Source: Bacillus rhizoplanae (lineage in GTDB: Bacteria > Bacillota > Bacilli > Bacillales > Bacillaceae_G). From it: a stretch of 64,000 bases of DNA. Location: NCBI RefSeq assembly GCF_917563915.1, contig NZ_CAKJTI010000004.1, forward strand, positions 1-64,000. The letters are read 5' to 3'. The notes below the pieces were generated by a model. The model was not told the origin of the DNA. It saw only the letters and a list, made by a program, of their open reading frames with translations, and made no database searches. A program made the position numbers and the translations under genes. Numbering within the stretch: the first letter of the stretch is position 1; each line of letters starts with the position of its first letter. This document shows, piece by piece, positions 53,316-64,000 of the stretch.

Positions 53316-55186
53316 GTGATAGAAAAATAGAAAATAGAAAACAAGGCGGCCCTGGCCCTGGTGGCGGCGGTCATATGGGCGGCGGCATGAGAAAGATTGA
53401 GAAGGCAAAAAACTTTAAGGGAACGATGAATAAGTTACTTCAATACTTAAAGCCATATAAGTTATCAATTTTGATCGTCATTATTTTTGCAATAGGTAGT
53501 GCCGCCTTTGCAATCGCAGGTCCAAAGATTTTAGGTAAAGCTACAACAAAACTTTTCGAAGGACTAGTAAGCAAGGTATCAGGCGCGCCAGGTGCTGCAA
53601 TTGACTTTACCTATATCGGAAACATTGTCGTTATACTCCTTGGATTATATATAGTGAGCGCTGTGTTTGGCATTATCCAAGGCTATATCATTTCTGGAGT
53701 AGCACAAAAGGTATCTTATAACTTCAGAAAAGAAATTGATGAAAAGATTAACCGTATGCCGCTTAAGTACTTTGATAAAACGACACACGGAGAAGTATTA
53801 TCTAGAGTTACAAATGACGTAGATACTGTGAGCCAGACTTTAAATCAAAGTATGTCGCAAATCATCACATCCGTTATTACAATCATTGGTGTACTCATCA
53901 TGATGTTATCAATAAGCTGGCAAATGACATTAGTAGCGCTTTTAATATTGCCAGTATCCATGATGCTCATAATGGGAGTCGTAAAAAGATCACAAAAGTA
54001 CTTTAAATCCCAGCAAGAGTATTTAGGACACGTGAACGGTCAAGTAGAAGAAATTTATAGTGGTCACAATATCGTAAAAGCCTTTAACACTGAAGAAGAA
54101 GAAGTTAAAAAATTCGAAGAGGTTAACGATACCCTTTACCACTCTGCATGGAAGTCTCAATTTTTATCTGGAATGATGATGCCGATTATGACGTTTATCG
54201 GTAATATCGGTTACGTAGCTGTATCTATTTTAGGCGGATGGCTTGCGGTCAAGAAAACGATCGCAGTTGGAGATATTTTAGCCTTCGTTCAATATGTGAG
54301 AAGTTTTACGCAGCCAATCGCTCAAGTAGCTCAAATCGCGAACGTACTTCAATCCACAGCTGCAGCTGCAGAAAGAGTTTTCGAATTTTTAGAAGAAGAA
54401 GAGGAAATTCCAGAAGCAGAAAATCCAGTTAAACTTCAAGAGATTAAAGGAGAAGTTACCTTCAAAGATGTTCAATTTGGATATAATCCAGATAAGATCA
54501 TCATCAATAACTTCTCAGCTAATATTCAGCCTGGACAAAAGGTAGCCATCGTAGGACCAACTGGGGCAGGTAAAACAACTATCGTGAAGCTGTTAATGCG
54601 TTTCTATGATTTAAATAGCGGTGCTATATGCATAGACGGTCACGATATAAAAGACTTCACGCGAGAAGATTTACGCAATATGTTCGGTATGGTACTTCAA
54701 GACACTTGGCTATTCAACGGTTCCATTATGGAAAATATACGTTACGGTAGACTCGACGCTACTGACGAAGAAGTGATTGAAGCAGCTAAAGCAGCTCACG
54801 TTCACAGCTTCGTAAAGGCTTTACCAAATAGATACAATATGGAATTAAACGAAGAAGCAAGCAACGTATCCCAAGGACAAAAGCAATTATTAACAATTGC
54901 CCGCGCCCTTCTAGCGGATCCAAAAATACTAATACTCGATGAAGCAACAAGCTCTATCGATACTCGTACAGAAGTACTGATTCAAAAAGCCATGGAAAAC
55001 CTCATGGAAGGCAGAACAAGTTTTATCATTGCTCACAGATTATCAACAATACGTGATGCAGATTTAATCCTTGTCATGAAAGATGGGGATATTGTAGAAC
55101 AAGGTAATCATGAAGAGCTATTGAAAGCTAATGGTTTCTATGCTTCGCTTTATAATAGTCAGTTTGAAAGCGCGGATGCTTCGTGA
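53312..55186 (+). CDS. ABC exporter half-transporter B
   Basis: A 624-residue ABC exporter subunit. The N-terminus is glycine-rich (GGPGPGGGGHMGGGM), then six membrane helices and an ATPase domain with GPTGAGKTT, signature NVSQGQKQLLT (second Gly replaced by Gln) and canonical Walker B ILILDEATSSID. Together with half-transporter A this gives one degenerate and one regular ATP site. The last 56 bases and beyond are duplicated at 59029-59090. Substrate unknown. Confidence 0.93.
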   Translation: MSDRKIENRKQGGPGPGGGGHMGGGMRKIEKAKNFKGTMNKLLQYLKPYKLSILIVIIFAIGSAAFAIAGPKILGKATTKLFEGLVSKVSGAPGAAIDFTYIGNIVVILLGLYIVSAVFGIIQGYIISGVAQKVSYNFRKEIDEKINRMPLKYFDKTTHGEVLSRVTNDVDTVSQTLNQSMSQIITSVITIIGVLIMMLSISWQMTLVALLILPVSMMLIMGVVKRSQKYFKSQQEYLGHVNGQVEEIYSGHNIVKAFNTEEEEVKKFEEVNDTLYHSAWKSQFLSGMMMPIMTFIGNIGYVAVSILGGWLAVKKTIAVGDILAFVQYVRSFTQPIAQVAQIANVLQSTAAAAERVFEFLEEEEEIPEAENPVKLQEIKGEVTFKDVQFGYNPDKIIINNFSANIQPGQKVAIVGPTGAGKTTIVKLLMRFYDLNSGAICIDGHDIKDFTREDLRNMFGMVLQDTWLFNGSIMENIRYGRLDATDEEVIEAAKAAHVHSFVKALPNRYNMELNEEASNVSQGQKQLLTIARALLADPKILILDEATSSIDTRTEVLIQKAMENLMEGRTSFIIAHRLSTIRDADLILVMKDGDIVEQGNHEELLKANGFYASLYNSQFESADAS

Positions 55187-55196
55187 GATTAAAAAG

Positions 55197-55232
55197 AACA
55201 CTCCTCTAGTTTATGAGAGGAGTGTTTTTTTC
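55197..55232 (+). terminator. ABC exporter operon terminator
   Basis: AACACTCCTCT and AGAGGAGTGTT form a perfect 11-bp stem followed by a run of T. Confidence 0.9.
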
Positions 55233-55244
55233 TACTTCTTAAAA

Positions 55245-55543
55245 GTAGATAATGCCATAGAAAAATTAACACAAATGAATGAGAAAATTAATTTTAATAG
55301 TGTCTCTACTGAATCTAGCGTAACAAAAGCAACGTTATAGAGATTCGCAAGCGTATTGAAGCATTAAGACAACAACAATCTCAAATATTCTCTCCAAAAC
55401 AAATCAAACGTGAAATGAATGAAAGTAACAAAGATGCTATCATTGAAACATTAAGACGTAAAATATCGAAATTGGAAGAAGAAAATAAACAATTACGTCA
55501 ACATGTCAAAATTGCTTACGCTCAAATTTATGAAAAAGTATAA
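55245..55543 (+). pseudogene. TnpC-like (Tn554-type transposition regulator, DUF6262-like) remnant
   Basis: In one frame VDNAIEKLTQMNEKINFNSV and ESSVTKATL end at TAG 55338; in the next frame, from 55340, EIRKRIEALRQQQSQIFSPK and KISKLEEENKQLRQHVKIAYA run to TAA 55541. Joined, they resemble TnpC-type proteins: helix-turn-helix (VSKATLY-like) followed by a coiled coil. About four codons plus a frame shift are lost at the join and there is no start codon. It begins directly after the exporter terminator. Confidence 0.75.
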
Positions 55544-55560
55544 TGTATTCAATTAGTAAT

Positions 55561-55690
55561 CCCCAAAACGAAAAAAATGAGCTGAATTTTCATAAATAAT
55601 TATAGAGATATAAATTTTTTGTTTTGGGGATAATTCAAAGTATTAGCTTGATGATTATGGGTAGCACCACACATCCATCAAGTTAAAAGA
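55561..55690. repeat. IS231-end-type mini-element, copy 3
   Basis: CCCCAAAACGAAAAAA (55561-55576) and TTTTTTGTTTTGGGG (about 55615-55629) are inverted; then follow ATTAGCTTGATGATTATGGGTAGCACC and ACATCCATCAAGTTAAAAG, two facing end sequences around GGGTAGCACC. The left outer end seems lost. Related to the elements at 101-241 and 42428-42577. Confidence 0.5.
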
Positions 55691-55721
55691 TCATTTAAAA
55701 TAAATACACTATGCTCGCTCC

Positions 55722-59028
<3,307 letters not shown>

Positions 59029-59090
59029 ATGGTTTCTATGCTTCGCTTTATAATAGTCAGTTTGAAGGTGCGGATGCTTCGTGAGATTAA
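59029..59090 (+). repeat. duplicated 3' end of ABC exporter gene B
   Basis: 62 bases starting ATGGTTTCTATGCTTCGC and ending GATGCTTCGTGAGATTAA match 55131-55192 with two mismatches. They comprise the last codons and stop of the exporter gene, without the rest of it. The insert between both copies is about 3.8 kb. Confidence 0.95.
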
Positions 59091-59093
59091 ATA

Positions 59094-59149
59094 GAAGAAG
59101 CTTTCTCAAAGGGTCGTTGCATAACGACCTTTTGGAGAAAGCTTCTTTT
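59094..59149. terminator. terminator hairpin after the duplicated exporter end
   Basis: AGAAGCTTTCTC and GAGAAAGCTTCT form the outer stem, AAGGGTCGTT/AACGACCTT the inner one, followed by TTTT. This may be the original exporter terminator. Confidence 0.85.
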
Positions 59150-59237
59150 GCATGAATAGGTTACTTTTTAGTTTTGAAATTTCTTCATAAATTATACTGT
59201 CATCGTATAGAGATATAAAACAAACAATATTCTCTTT

Positions 59238-59972
59238 CTAGATAACGGTCTTTTCTTCCATACCTGTATCTCTATTTACTAAATTCAAGTAGAAATGCGA
59301 TACTGTCGTCATGTAATATGGATAGATCCAAAGAAACGGGATACTAAATGTGAAAATTCCTATAATAGCCCCTAAAATAAACCATCCGATAAAACTTAAA
59401 GATAGTATGAATAAATCTAATTTATGTCCTTTCATCATTTTTTGGCTCTTTTTAAGCGCTTCACTCGCCGTATATTCTGGATGATCTAACATGATATAGT
59501 AAGCCATAGAATAAGAGAAACATTTTATAATACCGGGAACAATTAGCAATAAACTCCATAAAAATACGTATACACCCATTAAGACAGCTAGCTTTATAGA
59601 TTTAAATACATTCTTTTTTCGAAACCCTTCAAATAAATGATCAATTGTAGTAGATTCTTTTTTCGCTAAACGTAATGTAACATTAAAATACCCATAAGTC
59701 ATAATGCTTTGTACACCTATTAAAACAATACATATAATAGCGAAAGTAAATAAATAAGAAACAGCGCCTACTGCATTTAACGTCTCTTCTCCTGTAATCG
59801 AAGCACTAGCATTCATTGTTTCACTTAATAAGATGCCCAGTAGAAAAAGTGGAAATCCTATAATAAACATAGCAATACCAGACATAGCATAATACAGAAA
59901 CGATGCCCCTGCTCCCAATCCCCATCTACCTTTTAATGAAGATAAGGCCGCTTTTTTAAAGTCACTGATCAT
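59238..59972 (-). CDS. DUF975-family membrane protein
   Basis: A 244-residue integral membrane protein. The N-terminus SDFKKAALSSLKGRWGLG and the central FEGFRKKNVFKSIKLAVLMGVY and LLIVPGIIKCFSYSMAYYIM blocks are DUF975 hallmarks. About five to six helices. The role of the family is not known. ATG 59972 has GAAGGGTG upstream, the longer ORF start does not. Monocistronic. Confidence 0.88.
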   Translation of the reverse strand: MISDFKKAALSSLKGRWGLGAGASFLYYAMSGIAMFIIGFPLFLLGILLSETMNASASITGEETLNAVGAVSYLFTFAIICIVLIGVQSIMTYGYFNVTLRLAKKESTTIDHLFEGFRKKNVFKSIKLAVLMGVYVFLWSLLLIVPGIIKCFSYSMAYYIMLDHPEYTASEALKKSQKMMKGHKLDLFILSLSFIGWFILGAIIGIFTFSIPFLWIYPYYMTTVSHFYLNLVNRDTGMEEKTVI

Positions 59973-60371
59973 TTTAATCACACCCTTCAATTTATTTGTT
60001 ATTATTTATATGAATAACAATATTACATAGAGAATAATAGCATTTTTTAACAAGACTAACATTATATATATTTATTTTTATTAATATCCAAATAAAAAAA
60101 CAGAGCTGTTCCCAAAGTTTTGCTATTCATGCCGAATAAATACCTCTTTCTCTATTCATCTTTACAAACTAAAAGGCCAAAATAAAGGACTAGGTTAATT
60201 ACAACCCAGTCCCTAACACTACTTGTTCTTACTGTTTTCTATTACGCGACAAACATTTTTCAACAACATGAAACTACTAGCATTCTAGTAGTTTGTTAGT
60301 TCTGTCTTTAATTTTTTCTAATTCCGATATAAGCTTTTTCTATATATATTAATCGTATCCTCAATTACTTT
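59973..60371. other. AT-rich non-coding stretch
   Basis: No gene. Only a weak CTAGTAG-type dyad at about 60277-60295 was noticed. Confidence 0.4.
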
Positions 60372-60779
60372 TTATTTACCATACAATTCTTCTAACTTAA
60401 CTAAGCTCTTTTTATGGTTTGATAAACCAACTGTGAAACTATTCGGTTTCATTTCGATTATCCCTTTGTCCTCTTTTAACTTTACAGTGACATTGGATTT
60501 AAGGATACCTCTCTTTACACTTACTTTCTCTACTTCATCTAAGTCTAAGTGAGCAATATTTCCAGTAGCATTACCAGTTGCAGGACTTAACTCTATTAGC
60601 AAGATTCTCTTATTTGTGAACCCTGCAAGGCAATGTGAATTTGAGCCAATTGCACCAAAACCGTAAGCTAAGTATTCAGAGGGAGATGCCATTTTCATAA
60701 CGTAAAAGTAATGAACATAAGTCTCACCTTCTATCATTAGTTTGTCGAATATCTTGTCTGCATTTGTATTAGTTAACAT
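60372..60779 (-). CDS. PH-like (YokE-type) domain protein
   Basis: A 135-residue soluble protein. The middle, HCLAGFTNKRILLIELSP then LDEVEKVSVKRGILKSNVTV, has the beta-strand pattern of bacterial PH-like domains (the 'TNKRIL' motif is typical). Function unknown. ATG 60779 follows AAGGAGAAU; the 26 extra codons upstream lack a ribosome site. Confidence 0.7.
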   Translation of the reverse strand: MLTNTNADKIFDKLMIEGETYVHYFYVMKMASPSEYLAYGFGAIGSNSHCLAGFTNKRILLIELSPATGNATGNIAHLDLDEVEKVSVKRGILKSNVTVKLKEDKGIIEMKPNSFTVGLSNHKKSLVKLEELYGK

Positions 60780-60952
60780 CTTTTTATTCTCCTTATATTT
60801 TACAAATTTATATGTCAATTTGAACATGCACTCTTTCGCTTGTTTAAGGATGTACAAAATTACTCATTTTCTTATTATCAAGTACATAATTCGAAAGAGA
60901 AAACGTTTTATATTACGGCTAGTGATGCGTATGTAACTGTGCATTAATACGA

Positions 60953-60978
60953 AAAGACCGCCTATTATGGGCGGTCGA
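60953..60978 (-). terminator. terminator of the orphan immunity-like gene
   Basis: AAAGACCGCC and GGGCGGTC-type arms pair around TATTAT, followed by T-rich sequence; lies just after the stop at 60985. Confidence 0.8.
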
Positions 60979-60984
60979 TTTTTA

Positions 60985-61284
60985 CTAAGTATTTTTTAAT
61001 GCTTTTTTTAACGTTTTAACTGTTTGTTCAAGCCATTCTAATGGTGTTATTTCTAATCCTTCAAAATATATCCCATCTGCAGAATATCGTATGTACTCAT
61101 TTTTTTCTTTATTACTATAATCGCTTTGAATAAATTCAGTTAAAAAAATAATAGCATCTTGCAAATACTCTTTTGGTGCCTCTTCTAGTAATTCTTGAAG
61201 TGCTTCTTCATAAAATGTGTCTTGATGGAAGGTTCCTGCTAAGAACTGAAAAACTGGATCTTCTGGATTATTTTTTAATAGCAT
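60985..61284 (-). CDS. small acidic protein, candidate orphan immunity protein
   Basis: A 99-residue, acidic, helical protein (PVFQFLAGTFHQDTFYEEAL, EWLEQTVKTLKKALKNT). Shape and the FHQD motif near the N-terminus recall CdiI-type contact-inhibition immunity proteins; the match is loose. AAAGGAG precedes the ATG. It stands five bases after the stop of a fragment that looks like a toxin C-terminus, and downstream of an LXG-EndoU toxin operon, so an immunity role is inferred from context. Confidence 0.6.
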   Translation of the reverse strand: MLLKNNPEDPVFQFLAGTFHQDTFYEEALQELLEEAPKEYLQDAIIFLTEFIQSDYSNKEKNEYIRYSADGIYFEGLEITPLEWLEQTVKTLKKALKNT

Positions 61285-61288
61285 ATAT

Positions 61289-61423
61289 TTATTTTCTCCT
61301 TTTATTAAAATCTGTTGATAAGGCTCTATCTACATTGTCTTTTTTCTTTAAGTCTAAAACGTTTTGTAAGTCTCTATTTACTATTTCTGTTGGACTTTTT
61401 GACAAAATAGATACTTCATTGTG
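61289..61423 (-). pseudogene. vestigial toxin C-terminal fragment
   Basis: A 44-codon minus-strand frame without start (HNEVSILSKSPTEIVNRDLQ, VLDLKKKDNVDRALSTDFNK, ends RRK) stops at 61289, four bases before the ATG of the candidate immunity gene. Its position fits the last part of a polymorphic toxin whose front is gone; the family was not recognised. A terminator at 61434-61465 now separates it from the intact operon. Confidence 0.5.
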
Positions 61424-61433
61424 AAATAATGAA

Positions 61434-61465
61434 GAAAAGCCGATTCCTGACGAGGAGTCGGCTTT
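61434..61465 (-). terminator. terminator after the LXG operon
   Basis: AAAGCCGACTCCT and AGGAATCGGCTTT pair with one mismatch around CGTC; T-run follows on the minus strand. Confidence 0.85.
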
Positions 61466-61480
61466 AATAAATACCTTACA

Positions 61481-61819
61481 CTAGTTGGAATTACGGTTTT
61501 GTAAGTAATTTTCATACTCTGCTAACCATACTAACATCAAGTTCTTTAATTCAATCGTTTCAATTTCGCAAGTATTCTCTTCATCTTCCACATACCGGTG
61601 GGTAATTTTTGTGAAATCTGGTTTAACTTCCAAATCACAAGAGTTTCCTCCAAATTCTAGAGAATTCACTTCACCACTCAAAACTTTATTAAGTTCTTCT
61701 ATCCACTCTTTACCATGAACATCATTCTCTAATAACTCTGAAACTATTTCGATTTCTTTTGGGAGTTTAATCATTAGGACATTAAAAGGTCCTTTAAAAA
61801 ATTCATATGTATATTTCAT
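61481..61819 (-). CDS. candidate immunity protein for the LXG-EndoU toxin
   Basis: A 112-residue acidic soluble protein (YTYEFFKGPFNVLMIKLPKE start, LKNLMLVWLAEYENYLQNRN end). No domain was firmly recognised. It begins 24 bases after the toxin stop on the same strand with AAAGGATAG before its ATG. Small acidic proteins in this position are as a rule the cognate inhibitors of LXG toxins; the role is inferred from that. Confidence 0.7.
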   Translation of the reverse strand: MKYTYEFFKGPFNVLMIKLPKEIEIVSELLENDVHGKEWIEELNKVLSGEVNSLEFGGNSCDLEVKPDFTKITHRYVEDEENTCEIETIELKNLMLVWLAEYENYLQNRNSN

Positions 61820-61842
61820 AAAAAAAACTATCCTTTCATTTA

Positions 61843-63390
61843 TTAATATTTTGGAAAAGCAGAAATAATACGACCATTTGAGTCAATAAACATTGTAATT
61901 TTCATACCGTTTGATGTTGTACCAATATAACTATTTTTTCTTCCTGTATATACTTTATTGTTATAAGCTTCTTTAATTGCTTGTAAGACTTCTACTCTAC
62001 TCCACTCGTCTGGAAAAAACGTGGAAGTTGGTACTTTTACTACTCCATTCACCGTAACCTTCGCTTCATATACACCATATTTATTAGGTTGTTTTGTGAT
62101 ATTTAAAATTTCTCCTTCACCCATCATACTCACATGATGATAACCACCAGCGCTCCCTTTGCTATTTATATTCCCATGAAAGATATGTTCAACGGTACCA
62201 TTATTTTTATAAATAGAATTAGGATGGGACTTATATTTATCGAAGAATAAAAAAGTATCCTTTACTTCGTTAAAAGTAGAATAATCAAAAGACCTTAAGT
62301 TAAGTCCGTTGGTATCAGCAAAAGCAAGTCGATTTTCTATGTTTAAATCATTAGTTAAACTTGTAAAAGTTTGGTGTAAGCGTGGTGCAGTGATTTCAGT
62401 TACCTTTGTGAAATTTGTACCTTTTACTAGCGTAGAGACCTTACTAGCGCCTTTATCCCCCATCCATCCTAATCCAAGTCCCATAAAATTATACGTTATC
62501 CATCTTGTACAACTCTCAGCATCACCATTGATTACATCATTAATAAATGAATCTGATAAGGCATTCCACATAGTAGAAACCGTCTCTATGGGGTGACCTA
62601 TAGCATACTTAATGTTCTCTTTTGTTACTGTATCGTCTAGTGATTTGAATCCTTCTACAATATCCCCAACAGCTTGTCCTGCACCATCCCAAATACCATC
62701 ACCGATTTTCTCTAATAGGGATTTTTCAGAATTACTATCACTCATTTCAGTTTTAAGTTTCTCAGCTTCACGAGCTTTATTTTCTATAATTTCTTGAATA
62801 GGCGCCGTCCAATCCATATTCAATTCTTGTACGCTAAATGTACCGCTTGCGGCATTAAAACCTTTCCCACTTTGAACTTCCGCAAGACCTGTAGCGATGC
62901 TGGCAGCTAGTTGGAGTGCTGTATCATAATTACTACTAGAAGTATAATTGAATTCATGCAGATGTTCTAACTTTTCTTGAAGCTTTCGTTTCATCGCATC
63001 AAAAATATTCACCATAACTTGCATGCCTGGAAGGGTGCTACTAATTACTTCAATACCTGCTTTCGTTCGCTCAATCTCTCGAATTTGTTCTAGTATTTCT
63101 TGTTCAATAACATCTGTTGAAGCTACTTGTGATTGAAAATCATTTGGAAAGGCATTATTTTGACGAATTAATTCTTCACACAAGTAAATAATCCCTTGCG
63201 CTAAGGGACGGAAGGTTTGTGCAAAGAATGTTTTTGCACTGTCATAAGTTTGCCCTTGAAGAACTGCATCGCCAACAAAAGCGTCAATCGAATTGATGGC
63301 TTGTTCCATTCCTTGAATAGTGGCAACGCAAAAAGCATTCATACTTTGCGATTGGGTTCGCACTTCCCCTAGATACATATTTAAACTCAT
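61843..63390 (-). CDS. LXG-domain type VII secretion toxin with EndoU-like nuclease tail
   Basis: A 515-residue polymorphic toxin. The N-terminal LXG domain (MYLGEVRTQSQSMNAFCVAT, then helices to about 215) targets it to the type VII system. A middle linker has glycine-rich segments. The C-terminal 115 residues (from EHIFHG at ~401) match bacterial EndoU: GGYHH at 415-419 with its catalytic histidine, GVYEAKVTVNG, STFFPDEWSRVEVLQAI. Predicted RNase against competitors. GGAGGUGAAGUC lies before the ATG. It follows two small helper genes and precedes a putative immunity gene. Confidence 0.9.
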   Translation of the reverse strand: MSLNMYLGEVRTQSQSMNAFCVATIQGMEQAINSIDAFVGDAVLQGQTYDSAKTFFAQTFRPLAQGIIYLCEELIRQNNAFPNDFQSQVASTDVIEQEILEQIREIERTKAGIEVISSTLPGMQVMVNIFDAMKRKLQEKLEHLHEFNYTSSSNYDTALQLAASIATGLAEVQSGKGFNAASGTFSVQELNMDWTAPIQEIIENKAREAEKLKTEMSDSNSEKSLLEKIGDGIWDGAGQAVGDIVEGFKSLDDTVTKENIKYAIGHPIETVSTMWNALSDSFINDVINGDAESCTRWITYNFMGLGLGWMGDKGASKVSTLVKGTNFTKVTEITAPRLHQTFTSLTNDLNIENRLAFADTNGLNLRSFDYSTFNEVKDTFLFFDKYKSHPNSIYKNNGTVEHIFHGNINSKGSAGGYHHVSMMGEGEILNITKQPNKYGVYEAKVTVNGVVKVPTSTFFPDEWSRVEVLQAIKEAYNNKVYTGRKNSYIGTTSNGMKITMFIDSNGRIISAFPKY

Positions 63391-63749
63391 GACTTCACCT
63401 CCTGTGCTAATTTTTGGCGTTGGTGGTAAAGGTCATTTTCTAAATTACTCAGGCTTCGTTTCTCATTTAGCAACGTCTCTTTTTGGTCCTCCAATTCGTG
63501 AGTAAGCTTTCGTTCAACTTGTTGTGCATCTTGACGCAGATTATGAAAGAATTGTCCTAGTTCTCTATCGTTATGCCAAGTTTCTAATATACGGTCAAAT
63601 AGACGATAGCTCTGACCTTTCCATTCATAAAAATCTGCTTCCGTTTGTTCTTGTTTTTGAATAGCGTGTTGATTTTGAGATTGTTCTTCAGATAGACTTC
63701 TTAATTTGTAATTCAGTTGATTGATTTGTTTTTCGATATCTTGACTCAT
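63387..63749 (-). CDS. coiled-coil helper of the LXG toxin (DUF3958-like)
   Basis: A 120-residue, helical, glutamine- and glutamate-rich protein (SQDIEKQINQLNYKLRSLSE, QSYRLFDRILETWH, KLTHELEDQKETLLNE). It resembles DUF3958-type proteins encoded before LXG toxins in the B. cereus group. The stop overlaps the toxin start by four bases (ATGA). Likely binds the LXG domain for secretion. GGAGGG precedes the ATG. Confidence 0.78.
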   Translation of the reverse strand: MSQDIEKQINQLNYKLRSLSEEQSQNQHAIQKQEQTEADFYEWKGQSYRLFDRILETWHNDRELGQFFHNLRQDAQQVERKLTHELEDQKETLLNEKRSLSNLENDLYHQRQKLAQEVKS

Positions 63750-63759
63750 CTTTACCCTC

Positions 63760-64000
63760 CTACTTTTTCGCGTTCGCGTAGGTTGTCATATCGGCTAAAG
63801 GGTCTTTCATAAAAGGAGAACCATTAAAATTCTTTTGAAGTTCGTTATCCATACGCTCAAACTCTTGGGCTACAGAATGAATGTTGTTAACCCCTTGTTG
63901 AAAGGCGGCATAAAATTGTTTGGTTAAATCTAAAGTTTGTTGATTGGCTTCTTGTGCTTTGGAGTTGACAGATAACGTTGTACGTTCCGACTTGGTTATG
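63760..64000 (-). CDS. small type VII secretion helper/effector, partial at the window edge
   Basis: The last 80 codons of a gene that begins outside the window: TLSVNSKAQEANQQTLDLTK, QGVNNIHSVAQEFERMDNEL and a tail ending YANAKK. This pattern fits the ~90-100-residue WXG100-like proteins (TIGR04197-type) that head LXG operons. It ends 11 bases before the DUF3958-like gene, in the same direction. Confidence 0.75.
   Translation of the reverse strand, partial: ITKSERTTLSVNSKAQEANQQTLDLTKQFYAAFQQGVNNIHSVAQEFERMDNELQKNFNGSPFMKDPLADMTTYANAKK

Overview
The window looks like a chromosomal segment of a Bacillus cereus group organism. The evidence is five copies of a bcr1-type short interspersed repeat with TTTAT/ATAAA flanks, an InhA-type M6 metalloprotease, a BclA-type exosporium collagen-like protein, IS231-type transposase and end remnants, a Bla1-like class A beta-lactamase with BlaI/BlaR1, and the Bacillus gene orders glpP-glpF-glpK-glpD and yhaO-yhaN-yhaM. 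The DNA is AT-rich except for some acquired-looking stretches. No rRNA, tRNA or CRISPR array was seen.

Layout. 1-3.98 kb: a beta-lactam sensing and resistance unit (blaI, blaR1, divergent bla) with three BlaI operator dyads. 4.0-5.1 kb: an IS231 transposase fragment fused to decayed arsB(acr3) and arsC remnants. 5.2-6.3 kb: two small membrane proteins around a bcr1 copy. 6.4-11.4 kb: the glycerol regulon, with GlpP-type leader terminators, a promoter and a cre site. 11.4-13.9 kb: a duplicated PhnB/VOC gene pair flanking another VOC protein and a membrane protein. 14-23.5 kb: a secreted phytase-like esterase, YhaL, InhA, and the YhaM/YhaN/YhaO nuclease cluster. 23.5-29.5 kb: repeats, small proteins (YhzD, two DUF2639/YflJ-like, DUF805, VOC), and a lipase/partner pair facing two DUF1433 proteins, which resembles a type VII-secreted lipase toxin with immunity proteins.

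29.6-35.3 kb: two large genes that look GC-richer than their surroundings, a YVTN beta-propeller/phosphoesterase fusion and an RND efflux pump without a fusion-protein partner. Beyond them lie a deleted bcr1, an IS6-family transposase relic, a BNR-repeat membrane protein, MerR, GNAT, TetR and DinB genes and a broken darcynin-like gene. 42.4-48 kb: a catabolic-looking module of Na+/solute symporter, DUF3311 protein and YtcJ-type amidohydrolase on the minus strand, with a divergent sigma-54 activator and a decayed second DUF3311 copy. 48.2-50.3 kb: a DnaD-like protein and DnaB-like helicase pair. 51-55.2 kb: a heterodimeric ABC exporter. 55.2-59.1 kb: a TnpC-like relic, an IS231-end-type element and a giant exosporium protein (collagen stalk, 36 xHxEG repeats, Peptidase_G2-like tail), bracketed by a 62-bp duplication of the ABC exporter 3' end. 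59.2-64 kb: DUF975, a PH-like protein, and a type VII secretion LXG-EndoU toxin operon with a candidate immunity gene, plus a second orphan immunity gene next to a vestigial toxin tail.

The most system-like loci are the two candidate type VII toxin/immunity loci (25.0-27.5 kb and 61.0-64 kb) and the chimeric exosporium fibre gene. Much of the remaining interest is evolutionary: an empty/filled site pair for bcr1, a deletion derivative of bcr1 explained by an 8-bp direct repeat, and several gene relics. Start codons were moved inward wherever a Shine-Dalgarno sequence clearly favoured an internal start; family assignments rest on recalled motifs and were not searched.
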